Below are positions 1-7,149 of a stretch of 8,621 nt of DNA, piece by piece. The position numbers and the translations under genes are program-made. Origin of the DNA: Bacillota bacterium (GTDB taxonomy: Bacteria > Bacillota_I > Bacilli_A > RFN20 > CAG-826). The stretch covers positions 1 through 8,621 of the forward strand of contig JAEZUH010000110.1 of assembly GCA_023443485.1 (NCBI GenBank). Reading direction: 5' to 3'. Positions within the stretch are counted from its first letter, which is position 1; each line of letters starts with the position of its first letter. The notes under the pieces were generated by a model that was given only the letters and a program-made list of their open reading frames with translations, had not been told where the DNA came from and did not search any database.

Positions 1-941
1 AAGGAAGCCAAGGAAGATACTTTTTCAACTTCAATGTCTATTTCAGCATTATTGTCTTTTTTCCATTTTTGAGGGATTTTATTAATCAATTGTTTGAAGC
101 CATATTTTTGACAAAAACTATTTAATGTTTGAAAATCATAGCCTTCATAGGTGAGTTCAGATATGGAAAAAGGAAGAGGAATATCGGTCTTGATAAGAGC
201 CATTTCTAGAGATATTTTTCCCATCTCTTGATCGGCGATAATTTGCTCGCCAATTTTGCCTTTCATCATAGGAGCGTTTTTAAGTATTTCCTCAAAGCTC
301 CCATACTCCTGTATTAGTTTAATTGCTGTTTTTTCTCCGATTCCTTTAATACCAGGTAGGTTATCGCTCGCATCACCTCTTAAACCTTTATAGTCCACAA
401 TTTGATGAGGCTTAAAACCATAAGTTTCTTCAACTAATTGAGGGGTCATTAACAAGACATCAGAGAGACCTTTCTTAAGGATGTGAACAGTAGTGTTATC
501 ACTCACTAATTGAATAAAGTCACGATCTGAAGTATAGAGATGAACTTCATAGCCATGTCGCTCGGCTTCTTTAGCTACGCTTCCGGCGATGTCATCTCCT
601 TCAAAACCATCTTCTTCAAACTGGAATATTCCTATTGAATGCAAGAATTCTCTAACGATAGGAAATTGTTTCACTAAATCATCAGGAGCTGGTTTACGAT
701 TAGTTTTATAAAAGTCGCAACTCTCATGTCTAAAAGTTGGTTTTCCTGTATCAAAAGCCACGAAGATAGCTTCGCCTTCTTTAAGATTCGCAATAATCTT
801 ATTAAGCATATTTGAGAAAGCAAAAATTGCGTTTGTTGGTGTGCCATCTTGGCTTCTCATTACTTCGACACCGGGGTAAGCGGTGGCGTAGTATGCGCGG
901 AATAGCAACGAATTGCCATCTATAATCGTAATTTTATTCAT
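1..941 (-). CDS. polA: DNA polymerase I, N-terminal 5'-3' exonuclease part (partial, runs off left edge)
   Basis: This is the N-terminal 313 residues of DNA polymerase I, which removes RNA primers and damaged flaps during lagging-strand synthesis and repair. The visible part is a complete FEN-type 5'-3' exonuclease domain. Its metal ligands are all present: D8 in IIDGNSLLFRAYYA, D64 in VAFDTGKP, E114/D116/D117 in FEGDDIAG, D139/D141 in TSDRD, and D190/D193 in RGDASDNLPG. The helix-hairpin-helix GIKGIGEKTA follows at about 197-206. Residues 300-313 already go beyond a stand-alone exonuclease (about 290 residues), so a full PolA with (possibly degenerate) 3'-5' exonuclease and polymerase domains probably continues outside the window. 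That is an inference, and a stand-alone exonuclease with a short tail cannot be excluded. The ATG lies one base after the dnaE stop, and a GGAGAG ribosome binding site sits inside the dnaE 3' end (952-947, spacing 5), so it is co-transcribed with and probably coupled to dnaE. Confidence 0.93.
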   Translation of the reverse strand, partial: MNKITIIDGNSLLFRAYYATAYPGVEVMRSQDGTPTNAIFAFSNMLNKIIANLKEGEAIFVAFDTGKPTFRHESCDFYKTNRKPAPDDLVKQFPIVREFLHSIGIFQFEEDGFEGDDIAGSVAKEAERHGYEVHLYTSDRDFIQLVSDNTTVHILKKGLSDVLLMTPQLVEETYGFKPHQIVDYKGLRGDASDNLPGIKGIGEKTAIKLIQEYGSFEEILKNAPMMKGKIGEQIIADQEMGKISLEMALIKTDIPLPFSISELTYEGYDFQTLNSFCQKYGFKQLINKIPQKWKKDNNAEIDIEVEKVSSLAS

Positions 942-942
942 A

Positions 943-3900
943 TTAACTCTCCAAATTCTCAATCGCTTCGGCGATAAAGCTTGATTCATCATTTTTCATT
1001 TCGTAACGGCCTTTAACAAGGATGATATTGTTCTTTTCTAATAAGGCGGCTACCTCAGGAAATAGATTAGGGAAAACTGTCATTTCGATATCGCCGGTTT
1101 GGTCAAAAATCTTCACGAAAGCCATCGACGAACCTTTTTTGGTCTTAATGACTTTTTTGATTTTCACAATTCCAACGATGTTAACTTCGCTATGTTCAAC
1201 TAATTCATTAATGGGGACGACATTCTTGGCTTTCAACAAATCTTTTTTGTAATCTAAAACATTGCTGCTGAGCATCACCCCAATAGTCTCATATTCTAAA
1301 TCAAGATTCTCGAGAGGATCATCTAGTTCAATCATAATGTCGGGCGGAGCAATTGAGGCAATTCCTAGATTGAGCTGACCATTGTCATCACTGATTAGTT
1401 GAGCGTATTGTAAGGCAGCCTTAATGGTATTCCTTAAACTGGCTCTTGAATTATATAGTTTATCGAACGCTCCAGCGTTGATTAATTTTAAGACTTGAGT
1501 CTCGCTTATTTTGCTTCGATAGAGGCGAGTGACAAAATCAAAAATATCTTTATAAGGACCGTTTTTGCGTTCTTGAATAATGGTTTTTGCCATTAAATCA
1601 TTGATTCCACTAATGGATGTCAACGGGAAAAGCAAACTTTTGTTGTTGATTGAAAAAGCCATCTGAGACTCATTGATATCAGGAGGGAGAATTTTGATTC
1701 CCATTGTCTTCATTTCGGAGATGTTGTCAATAAACTTACTATCGTTAGCGGATAGACTAGTTTCTAATAAAGCGACATAGAATTCTAAAGGATAATGGGC
1801 TTTAAGCCAAGCCATGCGACAAGTTAAAACTGCGTAAGCCACTGAGTGAGAACGATTGAACCCATAGTCAGCGAATTTTAAGATATCGTTGAAGACTTCT
1901 TTGCTGACTGCTTCGCTATGGCCGGTTTTTATTGATCCTTCGATGAATTGTTTTCCTAAGGAAAGAAGGATGGCTTTATCCTTTTTGCTGACTGCTCGGC
2001 GGAACGAATCAGCTTCAGCGGGGGATAAACCCGCCATGACGGAAGCGATTTGGTTGATTTGTTCCTGGTAAACAATAATTCCATAGGTAGGAGCAAGTAT
2101 GTCTTTTAAATCTTCGGAAAGATAAACAATTTTCTCTATACCATCGCGTCGAAGAGCGTAATTTTTGACATAAGGCATTGGTCCAGGACGATTTAAGGCA
2201 ATGAGAGCGACAACATCTTCAAAAGAACTAGGTCTTAAGGTTTGAATTCCCTTTCTCATCACGGTGGTTTCAATTTGGAATAAACCAATCGTGTGACCGG
2301 AACTGATGAGATCAAATATTTCCGGGCTATCATAAGGAATCTTCATTTTGTCGAGGTGAATATCTGGATAGTGCGAATTAATTAAATCAACGCATACAGA
2401 AACAGTGGTTAAATTTCTAATGCCGAGGAAGTCCATCTTTAAGAAACCTTGTTCTTCAAGATATTCTGCTTCGTATTGTGAGACATAATTATCGTTAAAA
2501 TCAATAGAGACAGGAATCGAATTTTCGATAGGTGTATTATTTAAAATAATACCAGCGGCATGCTGTCCAGATTGACGAGGTAAACCTTCAATCTTTCCAG
2601 CGAGAGAGACAAACTCTTTAAAATATGGATCGCTGTCGACAATCTTTTGAAATTCTGGGAGGTACTTGTAAGCTTGTCCGAGAGAATAACGAGGATTGCT
2701 AATGGCTTTACTCAGTAGAACAATATGTCTTTCGGGATATTGATAGACACGTCCGATATCGCGGATGGCTTGTCGGGCTAGAATGGTTTGAAATGTCACA
2801 ATCGTACTGACTTTGTCACGCCCGTATTTCTCGCGCATGTACTGAATGACATCTTCGCGTTTGATATCCATAAAGTCGACATCAATATCCGGCATACTTT
2901 TTCGGGCCGGATTGAGGAATCTTTCAAATTGTAAACGATAGGAGATTGGATCAACCTCGGTAATGTTTAAAAGAAAACTGACAAGACTTCCAGCCGAACT
3001 GCCTCGACCTGCTCCGACAAGAATTCCTTCTTTTTTTGCCCAGTTCACGTAATCTTGAACTAAAAGAAAATAATCGGAATATCCCATTGAACTAATCGTC
3101 GATAGTTCATAATTAAGTCTTTCGACATATTCAGGCTTTGCATCTAAATTGAGATTTTTAAGTTTTTCGTGAGCCATGTCTTTTAATTCTTCATCGCAGT
3201 TACGAGATGAAAAATGGAGCATTTCGCCTCTTTTTTGAATGAATGAAAATTGGCTTTGTTTAATCAAGTCGTTGGTCGCGTCTATCTCCTTTTCAGAATA
3301 GATTTTATGATAGTCGGCTTCGGTCATGAAGTACTCATATCCAACGGCCTTCTTCTCTTTGATGAAGGTTCCTTCTCCGATGGCGGACACTATCTTTAAG
3401 ACAATCGCATCATCTTTCTTTTCATAACGTAGACGAGGAAAGGCTATGCATTGGTAATTATATTCTTTAGCGAAAGTCCGGACTTTCTCCATCATTGTCT
3501 TACTGACCAAATCGACAACTTCGATTCCAAGATAAAATCTTGAGTCAAAGAGTTTGGAATATTCATTGAGCCACTTCGTAAAAGTTGTATCGACTTTTTC
3601 CAAGGCGGAAAAGCGTTCTTTAAAAGCTCCATAATTGGTTTCGATGACACAGGCTAATCCCCCGCTATTTTTTGCAAGAAAAGCGAGATTTAATTCGTTT
3701 CTTTGAATCGCAGTGTGAATGTTGATGAGGTGGTGGTAACCTTCCTCGTTGAGAACATACAAGCAAAGATTTGCCTCATCAATGGTGATATTAAGGCCGA
3801 CCAAATAAGGTTTTTTAATATCTTCCATGGCGTGGACAAATTCGGGAAGGCCGTACATGCATTCAAAATCAGCGACGCCAGCTCCAAAATAACCCTGCTT

Positions 3901-3996
3901 TTCAATTGAGCGGGCAATTTTCTTCATGGTCAAGCCACTCTTTAGGAAAGAGTAACAAGAAATAATATGTAGAGGCGCGAATTTGCTCATACACAT
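943..3996 (-). CDS. dnaE: DNA polymerase III alpha subunit (DnaE type)
   Basis: This is a replicative C-family DNA polymerase. In low-GC Gram-positives DnaE usually extends primers beside PolC, which is not in this window. At 1017 residues it is on the short side for the family. Domain order: degenerate PHP domain (about 5-210); palm and catalytic core with GAGRGSSAGS (328-337), PDIDVDF (369-375) and KMDFLG (520-525) supplying the three catalytic Asp; fingers with the ALNRPGPM motif (600-607) and a YGFNRSHSVAYA motif (711-722); helix-hairpin-helix region with LPPDINES (770-777); and a C-terminal OB fold (about 938-1005). QLNLGI at 874-879 sits where a beta-clamp binding motif normally lies but lacks the usual Phe. 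There is no 3'-5' exonuclease domain. The listed start gives MCMSKF; the second ATG at 3990 (MSKF) is equally or more likely because a -10 element directly abuts the first ATG. Neither start has a good ribosome binding site. polA follows after one base. Confidence 0.96.
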   Translation of the reverse strand: MCMSKFAPLHIISCYSFLKSGLTMKKIARSIEKQGYFGAGVADFECMYGLPEFVHAMEDIKKPYLVGLNITIDEANLCLYVLNEEGYHHLINIHTAIQRNELNLAFLAKNSGGLACVIETNYGAFKERFSALEKVDTTFTKWLNEYSKLFDSRFYLGIEVVDLVSKTMMEKVRTFAKEYNYQCIAFPRLRYEKKDDAIVLKIVSAIGEGTFIKEKKAVGYEYFMTEADYHKIYSEKEIDATNDLIKQSQFSFIQKRGEMLHFSSRNCDEELKDMAHEKLKNLNLDAKPEYVERLNYELSTISSMGYSDYFLLVQDYVNWAKKEGILVGAGRGSSAGSLVSFLLNITEVDPISYRLQFERFLNPARKSMPDIDVDFMDIKREDVIQYMREKYGRDKVSTIVTFQTILARQAIRDIGRVYQYPERHIVLLSKAISNPRYSLGQAYKYLPEFQKIVDSDPYFKEFVSLAGKIEGLPRQSGQHAAGIILNNTPIENSIPVSIDFNDNYVSQYEAEYLEEQGFLKMDFLGIRNLTTVSVCVDLINSHYPDIHLDKMKIPYDSPEIFDLISSGHTIGLFQIETTVMRKGIQTLRPSSFEDVVALIALNRPGPMPYVKNYALRRDGIEKIVYLSEDLKDILAPTYGIIVYQEQINQIASVMAGLSPAEADSFRRAVSKKDKAILLSLGKQFIEGSIKTGHSEAVSKEVFNDILKFADYGFNRSHSVAYAVLTCRMAWLKAHYPLEFYVALLETSLSANDSKFIDNISEMKTMGIKILPPDINESQMAFSINNKSLLFPLTSISGINDLMAKTIIQERKNGPYKDIFDFVTRLYRSKISETQVLKLINAGAFDKLYNSRASLRNTIKAALQYAQLISDDNGQLNLGIASIAPPDIMIELDDPLENLDLEYETIGVMLSSNVLDYKKDLLKAKNVVPINELVEHSEVNIVGIVKIKKVIKTKKGSSMAFVKIFDQTGDIEMTVFPNLFPEVAALLEKNNIILVKGRYEMKNDESSFIAEAIENLES

Positions 3997-4025
3997 AGTA
4001 TAGTCTAAAACTATGACCTTTTTAA
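3997..4025 (-). promoter_or_regulatory. Candidate dnaE promoter, possibly giving a leaderless mRNA
   Basis: On the minus strand a TATACT -10 element (4002-3997, 5 of 6 to consensus) follows a weak TTAAAA -35 (about 4025-4020) with a 17-nt spacer. It lies immediately upstream of the first dnaE ATG. Transcription would normally begin about 7 nt downstream, at or near 3990, which is the A of the second in-frame ATG. No Shine-Dalgarno-like sequence lies close to either ATG; the nearest, AAGGT at 4020-4016, is 19 nt from the first. The -35 overlaps the T-rich tail of the upstream terminator. The sequence match is clear for the -10, but the assignment is an inference. Confidence 0.45.
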
Positions 4026-4055
4026 ATAAAAAAGGTAACCTATTGGCTACCTTTT
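4024..4055 (-). terminator. Rho-independent terminator after nrnA
   Basis: Eight base pairs AAAAGGTA/TACCTTTT (4030-4037 with 4048-4055) continue, after one mismatch, into CC/GG (4039-4040 with 4045-4046) with a four-base TATT loop. On the minus strand the stem is followed by a T-rich run (TT A TTT), as expected for the 3' end of the ackA-nrnA transcript, 12 nt past the nrnA stop. It separates this unit from dnaE, which therefore needs its own promoter. The AT-rich stem makes it partly symmetric. Confidence 0.8.
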
Positions 4056-4066
4056 ACAATTCATAT

Positions 4067-5050
4067 TTAGAATAATTTATTTAACTCAGCGATAAACTTT
4101 GGTAGTTCATCAAGTGAATTAATTTTTGCTCCAGAAGCCTGTGGGTGTCCACCGCCTTCAAACATGGCAGCGACTCCATTGATGGCCTTCTCTTTGGAAC
4201 GTATGGAAATTCTCCAACAATTATCTTTAGGATCTTCAGTGATGGAACACCAAGCATTAACCCCTTCAATATTAGCAAAAATATTGACATTTTCTTTGCC
4301 TCTTTCGGTGGTGATCTTTAATTCATCTTGAATTTTGGCATCCAAAATATAATAGGCCACACCTTTTTCTGAAATCGTGAAGTGATTGAGAATATAAGCG
4401 GTAACATATAGATCGTCGAGTTGTTTGCGATACATCTTCTGATAGATTTTGCTTAGTTCCAAACCTGATTCAAGTAGATATCCAGCAATGGCAAAAGTAT
4501 GAGCGGAGGTGGAAGCGTATTGGAAGCGTCCAGAATCACCAGCAATTGCTGTGTAGAAGTATCCCGCCGCTTCTTTACTCATCACATATTTTCCCTTGAA
4601 ATTAATCAGAGCGTTAACAATATTTTCTGAAGCCGCTGCTCCAACGGTGTTGACCATGCTGACATTACCAAAATCTTCAACAAGTGGATGGTGATCCATC
4701 TTCACTTTGAATTTGGCTTTTTTCCAACGTGGATCTGCGATACGAGAACTGTTAGCGGTATCTAAGATAATCGCGAGGAATGGTTTCTTGAACCACTCTT
4801 CGTTTAACTCATCCATATAGGGGAATAAGCGAGGAGTAAAGGTGACATGATTGTCGCCTAAAACTCGCACTTCTTTGTTTGGAAAATTATCCTTTATCCA
4901 TGTGGCTAAGCCCATTTGGGAGCCTAGAGCATCATAGTCAGGTTTGCAGTGACGGAAGATAGCGATACGATCATACCGCTTAATGGCGGAATGCAAGCGG
5001 GTGATATTTTTCTTTTCACTTTCCGCGTACACTTTAAAAATTGGTTTCAT
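4067..5050 (-). CDS. nrnA: DHH/DHHA1 phosphoesterase, NrnA-like (nanoRNase / pAp phosphatase)
   Basis: This DHH-superfamily phosphoesterase of the NrnA/YtqI type is a cytoplasmic Mn-dependent enzyme that degrades 2-5 nt RNAs to mononucleotides and often dephosphorylates 3'-phosphoadenosine 5'-phosphate. At 327 residues it has the usual length. The DHH domain carries motif I as HCKPDYDALGSQ (34-45), motif II as ILDTANSSRI (95-104), the signature DHH at 119-121, and motif IV as AIAGDSGRF (168-176). The C-terminal DHHA1 domain ends with GGGHPQASGAK (299-309), which binds substrate. All expected metal ligands (H34, D38, D40, D97, H120, D172) appear present. The start lies 2 nt after the ackA stop; the nearest ribosome binding site, AAGGAG at 5070-5065, is 14 nt away, which is long and suggests coupling to ackA translation. 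A terminator follows. A c-di-AMP or pApA phosphodiesterase role is less likely because no GGDEF-like or membrane part is present. Confidence 0.88.
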   Translation of the reverse strand: MKPIFKVYAESEKKNITRLHSAIKRYDRIAIFRHCKPDYDALGSQMGLATWIKDNFPNKEVRVLGDNHVTFTPRLFPYMDELNEEWFKKPFLAIILDTANSSRIADPRWKKAKFKVKMDHHPLVEDFGNVSMVNTVGAAASENIVNALINFKGKYVMSKEAAGYFYTAIAGDSGRFQYASTSAHTFAIAGYLLESGLELSKIYQKMYRKQLDDLYVTAYILNHFTISEKGVAYYILDAKIQDELKITTERGKENVNIFANIEGVNAWCSITEDPKDNCWRISIRSKEKAINGVAAMFEGGGHPQASGAKINSLDELPKFIAELNKLF

Positions 5051-5052
5051 AT

Positions 5053-6255
5053 TTATTTTTGTGTCTCCTTAATACACATTTGGTAAGCATCGCGAGCAAT
5101 CATCACTTCTTCATCAGTGGGGATTACGGCGATTTTTACTTTGCTGTCAGGGGTAGAAATGAGAGCTTCTTTTCCGTGAATAGAATCATTTAATTGATTG
5201 TCGATTTTGACCGATAAAGCATCTTGAATTTGTTCGATGACTTCTCGTCGAGTTCTCGGTTCATTTTCCCCGATACCAGCGGAGAAAATAATGAGGTCGC
5301 ATCCACCTAAACGGACGAAATATTGACCAATAAAATCAGCGATCCGACGAACGAATAAAGTGTTAGCAAGAATGCATCTTTCATCACCATTATCCGCGCC
5401 GGCTAAAACATCGCGAGAATCAGAATAACCGCATAGTCCAAGAAAGCCTGATTTCTTATTGAACATTTGGTAAACTTCTTCAGCTGATTTGCCAGTTACA
5501 GAAGCGACAAAATTGAACACACTTGGATCCATATCTCCAGTTCTGGTGCACATCATAATGCCTCCAAGAGGAGTTAAGCCCATCGAAGTGGCGACACATT
5601 TGCCATCTTTAATAGCGGTGATTGATGCTCCGCTTCCGATATGGCAAGAAATGATGCGTGGGTGTTTGACACCTGGCAAATATTTTAACCCTTCTTCAGA
5701 AAGATACTTATGGCTCGTTCCATGAGCTCCGTAGCGGCGAATATCATATTTTTCAGCAATCTCGTGTGGGATAGCAAAAACATAATCTTGAGGTTCCATG
5801 CTCTGATGAAAAGCGGTATCAAAAACAGCGATATTTGGACAGTCTGGTAAGACTTCTTTAAACGCTCGATAGCAAGTTAAGTGGGCTTGATTATGAAGAG
5901 GGGCCAACGGAATTAGCGATTCAATTCTCTTCTCAGTTTCTTCAGTAAATAATGCTGACTTGGAGAAATACTTTCCTCCTTGAACGACACGATGACCCAT
6001 CGCTTTAATATCGGCAAAATCTTTAATGATTCCTTTGCTTAATAAAGCTTCAAGAACGGTTCGTGCCGCAACGGCATGATTGGGAAAGACAGGATAAGTT
6101 TGTTCTTTTTTACCATCGAATTTTATGGTAAAAATGCCATCTTTTAAACCAATTCGCTCACAATTTCCGGAACATATTACTTTCTCTTCTGGCATTTCAT
6201 AAAGCTTGAACTTTAATGAAGAACTTCCAGAATTTATCGTCATAATTTTAGACAT
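5053..6255 (-). CDS. ackA: Acetate kinase
   Basis: Acetate kinase converts acetyl phosphate and ADP to acetate and ATP (reversible), the last step of fermentative acetate formation in the cytoplasm. The 400 residues match the family length. Signature 1 is TINSGSSSLKFKLY (6-19) with the nucleotide-site Asn8. HRVVQGG (88-94) holds the substrate-binding Arg89, FDTAFH (145-150) the catalytic Asp146, and RRYGAHGTSHKY (173-184) His178. HIGSGAS (205-211) is the ADP phosphate loop, CTRTGDMDP (236-244) holds the catalytic Arg238, and PTDEE (379-383) the metal-binding Glu. All key residues are present, so it should be active. A good ribosome binding site AGAGGTAG (6268-6261) supports the ATG at 6255. 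No phosphotransacetylase gene (pta) is adjacent. It is the first gene of a two-gene unit with nrnA, which begins 2 nt after its stop. Confidence 0.98.
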   Translation of the reverse strand: MSKIMTINSGSSSLKFKLYEMPEEKVICSGNCERIGLKDGIFTIKFDGKKEQTYPVFPNHAVAARTVLEALLSKGIIKDFADIKAMGHRVVQGGKYFSKSALFTEETEKRIESLIPLAPLHNQAHLTCYRAFKEVLPDCPNIAVFDTAFHQSMEPQDYVFAIPHEIAEKYDIRRYGAHGTSHKYLSEEGLKYLPGVKHPRIISCHIGSGASITAIKDGKCVATSMGLTPLGGIMMCTRTGDMDPSVFNFVASVTGKSAEEVYQMFNKKSGFLGLCGYSDSRDVLAGADNGDERCILANTLFVRRIADFIGQYFVRLGGCDLIIFSAGIGENEPRTRREVIEQIQDALSVKIDNQLNDSIHGKEALISTPDSKVKIAVIPTDEEVMIARDAYQMCIKETQK

Positions 6256-6281
6256 TGATACTACCTCTTAAAACTGCGTAT

Positions 6282-6310
6282 ATTATTACATAATTAGGTC
6301 ATTCTTTCAA
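6282..6310 (-). promoter_or_regulatory. ackA-nrnA promoter, extended -10
   Basis: The minus strand has TTGAAA (6310-6305, 5 of 6 to the -35 consensus), a 17-nt spacer, and AATAAT (6287-6282, 5 of 6 to the -10 consensus) preceded by TGT, an extended -10 TG motif. Transcription should start near 6275, giving a leader of about 20 nt that carries the AGAGGTAG ribosome binding site. It resembles a vegetative sigma-A promoter. No CcpA-type operator with the expected central CG was found around it. Confidence 0.7.
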
Positions 6311-6330
6311 TTCTAATGAATTATTCTTTA

Positions 6331-6362
6331 TTAATAAAAAGGCCCGACTTCCATCGGACCTT
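6331..6362 (-). terminator. Rho-independent terminator of the small exported-protein gene
   Basis: A nine-pair stem pairs 6339-6347 with 6354-6362 around a six-base loop. The middle pair is G-U only when read on the minus strand and is a mismatch on the plus strand, which supports minus-strand use. A TTTTTATT tail follows on the minus strand. It lies about 50 nt past the double stop of the upstream gene and just before the ackA promoter, so the exported-protein gene is a separate transcript from ackA. Confidence 0.85.
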
Positions 6363-6387
6363 ATCATTTATGAAGAAATATCAAATA

Positions 6388-6409
6388 TAGCAATCTCAAC
6401 AATTTGCTA
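6388..6409 (-). repeat. Short inverted repeat in 3' UTR of the exported-protein gene
   Basis: TAGCAA (6388-6393) and TTGCTA (6404-6409) form a 6-bp stem with a 10-nt loop directly after the tandem stop codons. It has no T tract, so it is not a terminator by itself. It may be a 3' UTR hairpin or chance in AT-rich sequence. Confidence 0.3.
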
Positions 6410-6413
6410 ATTA

Positions 6414-7106
6414 TTACGCTGCTTGATCAGCTAAATACTTAGCTTCCAAATAAGCGGTCTTCTCTGCGATTGTTGTTGAATCTCCAAAATTATCTGGGAC
6501 AACGGTGGAACCCTCTAAAGTGCTTGGTGAGATGAATAAATCATCAAGTTGTGGCCAAGAATTATAACCACTTGCGTAACTAGAACTGCAAGAATTGATG
6601 TTGTTGAGAACAGCAACAGCTTGTAATGAGCTCATTGGAGCATTATCAGCGACACCAGTAAGTCTTGATGCGCCATCGGAAACCCAGGATTTGACAGTAG
6701 CCACTTTATAATCGCCTTCGACCAATAAATTCGCGACAGACATATTAGCTGATTGATTAGATGATTTAGAAACGTTTCCAGACGAATCCTTGACTAAGAA
6801 ATCCGTTACATCAACAGGGACATCGTAAAAGAAGAGTCCTTGCCAATAATCTGAAACAACATTTGTCATTTCAGGGCAACTTTCCCATGTCGTTCCTGTT
6901 GCACCACCCCAGTAATGAATATACATGTGTCCAGCATTATCCCAAGCCCCTTCGAGATAGACATAAATGCGGCGATCTTGTTGAACGGTCGCGGCTTCAT
7001 TCTTAGAAAAAAGATGATACGAATTTGTTAATAAACTTGCGCTTGTCACAATTCCTAAAGCAACGATGCCAAGGAGCAAACTAGCTTTCTTTACTCTTAT
7101 ATCCAT
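6414..7106 (-). CDS. Uncharacterised exported protein with a starch-binding-like N-terminal domain
   Basis: I do not recognise a named family for this 230-residue protein. Residues 5-7 are basic and 8-27 form one hydrophobic segment, giving a signal peptide or signal anchor; there is no lipobox Cys. Residues 46-122 are rich in aromatics and alternating hydrophobics: RIYVYLEGAWDNAG, then MYIHYWGG, a W-containing turn, YWQGLFFYDVP, and DFLVKDSSGN. This resembles small starch-binding modules of the CBM25/26 kind, in which surface Trp and Tyr stack on glucans. The C-terminal part (about 125-230) is Ser/Asn-rich, with NSCSSSYASGYNSWPQLDDLF (171-191) and a final helix-like stretch; its role is unknown. 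Two Cys (77 and 173) could pair outside the cell. A strong ribosome binding site AGGAGGA (7120-7114, spacing 7) fixes the start, and the gene ends with tandem TAA stops. It is divergent from a CBM41-GH13 lipoprotein, so a glucan-binding helper role is inferred, not shown. Confidence 0.8.
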   Translation of the reverse strand: MDIRVKKASLLLGIVALGIVTSASLLTNSYHLFSKNEAATVQQDRRIYVYLEGAWDNAGHMYIHYWGGATGTTWESCPEMTNVVSDYWQGLFFYDVPVDVTDFLVKDSSGNVSKSSNQSANMSVANLLVEGDYKVATVKSWVSDGASRLTGVADNAPMSSLQAVAVLNNINSCSSSYASGYNSWPQLDDLFISPSTLEGSTVVPDNFGDSTTIAEKTAYLEAKYLADQAA

Positions 7107-7149
7107 GCGTATGTCCTCCTAACCTAAAAACAATGTAACGCGATGATTA

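Noticed and set aside
1022..1252. Open frame of 76 codons on the plus strand
   Set aside because: It is antisense to the well-supported dnaE C-terminal region, has no recognisable motif and no ribosome binding site of note.
1889..2071. Open frame of 60 codons on the plus strand within dnaE
   Set aside because: It is the complement of conserved fingers-domain codons and has no independent support.
3690..3917. Two opposite small frames (one minus, one plus) inside the dnaE 5' part
   Set aside because: Both overlap the PHP coding sequence in other frames; their translations lack motifs and promoters.
5489..5725. Open frame of 78 codons on the plus strand within ackA
   Set aside because: It is a shadow of highly conserved acetate kinase codons.
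6256..6330. CcpA cre site before ackA
   Set aside because: ackA is a known CcpA target in Bacilli, so I looked for a TGWAANCGNTNWCA-like site; no sequence here has the central CG with matching arms.
7134..7149. LacI/CcpA-like operator around the CGCG in the leader of the exported-protein gene
   Set aside because: The flanks TGTAA and ATGAT do not form a convincing dyad around CGCG and the spacing does not fit the cre consensus.
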